Shown: one piece after another, positions 5,867-5,931 of the stretch | Position numbering within the stretch: the stretch's first letter is position 1 | How the letters are laid out: each line of letters starts with the position of its first letter | Assembly: GCA_021772705.1 (NCBI GenBank) | Contig: JAJFLN010000330.1 | Span: forward strand, 1-5,931 | Origin: Candidatus Cloacimonadota bacterium | GTDB taxonomy: Bacteria; Muiribacteriota; UBA6191; JACPRK01 | Length of the DNA stretch: 5,931 nucleotides | Direction of reading: 5' to 3' | Program-made: the position numbers and the translations under genes | Notes under the pieces: generated by a model | Database searches by the model: none | Told to the model about the DNA's origin: nothing | What the model saw: only the letters and a program-made list of their open reading frames with translations

Positions 5867-5931
5867 AAACCCCCAATTGGACTGGTGGGACTGAGAGTGC
5901 TGATGAACACTTGAATGACATACGAGAGCTC
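5839..5931 (+). other. Trailing region with no supported gene
   Basis: No reading frame here can be called. Possible starts for a gene continuing past the edge are TTG 5911 and ATG 5915, each with only a few codons visible. A 14-codon GTG-initiated mini-ORF (5850-5894) is preceded by AGGGG (5837-5841) at 8 nt. A CCAATTGG palindrome sits at 5873-5880. The operon may continue beyond the window. Confidence 0.3.

Overview
The window is GC-rich bacterial DNA. It looks like a diderm (Gram-negative-type) organism, because it encodes a lipobox lipoprotein, type IV-pilin-like preproteins and a membrane protein with a TonB-like Lys-Pro linker. The taxon cannot be fixed from the sequence. There are no RNA genes, transposons or CRISPR arrays. 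The coding style is uniform (GC-rich third positions, several GTG starts), so nothing suggests a recently inserted element.

Layout: positions 1-1243 hold the 5' part of a minus-strand gene that runs off the left edge. It encodes two tandem TerB-like helical repeats, a long Ala/Pro-rich linker, one membrane span, a Lys-Pro linker and the start of a TPR domain. A 157-bp divergent intergenic region (1244-1400) follows. Then a compact plus-strand cluster runs to 5838: an acidic, TPR-like lipoprotein (1401-2144); an 843-residue PilX/GspK-like protein with one N-terminal membrane helix (2188-4719); a PilV/GspI-like prepilin (4716-5165); and a PilW/GspJ-like prepilin (5149-5838). The last three genes overlap, so they are almost certainly one operon. 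The final 93 bases contain no supported gene, only a weak inverted repeat and a few possible start codons for something beyond the edge.

Working model (inference): the I-, J- and K-like pseudopilins form the tip or priming complex of a type IV pilus or type II secretion-like filament. The K/X-like subunit is greatly enlarged and ends in a beta-rich domain that would be displayed at the filament tip. The lipoprotein at the head of the operon and the divergent TerB-TM-TPR protein may be envelope partners that help assemble the machine. No motor ATPase, prepilin peptidase, secretin or major pilin is in the window, so pilus and secretion pseudopilus cannot be told apart here.
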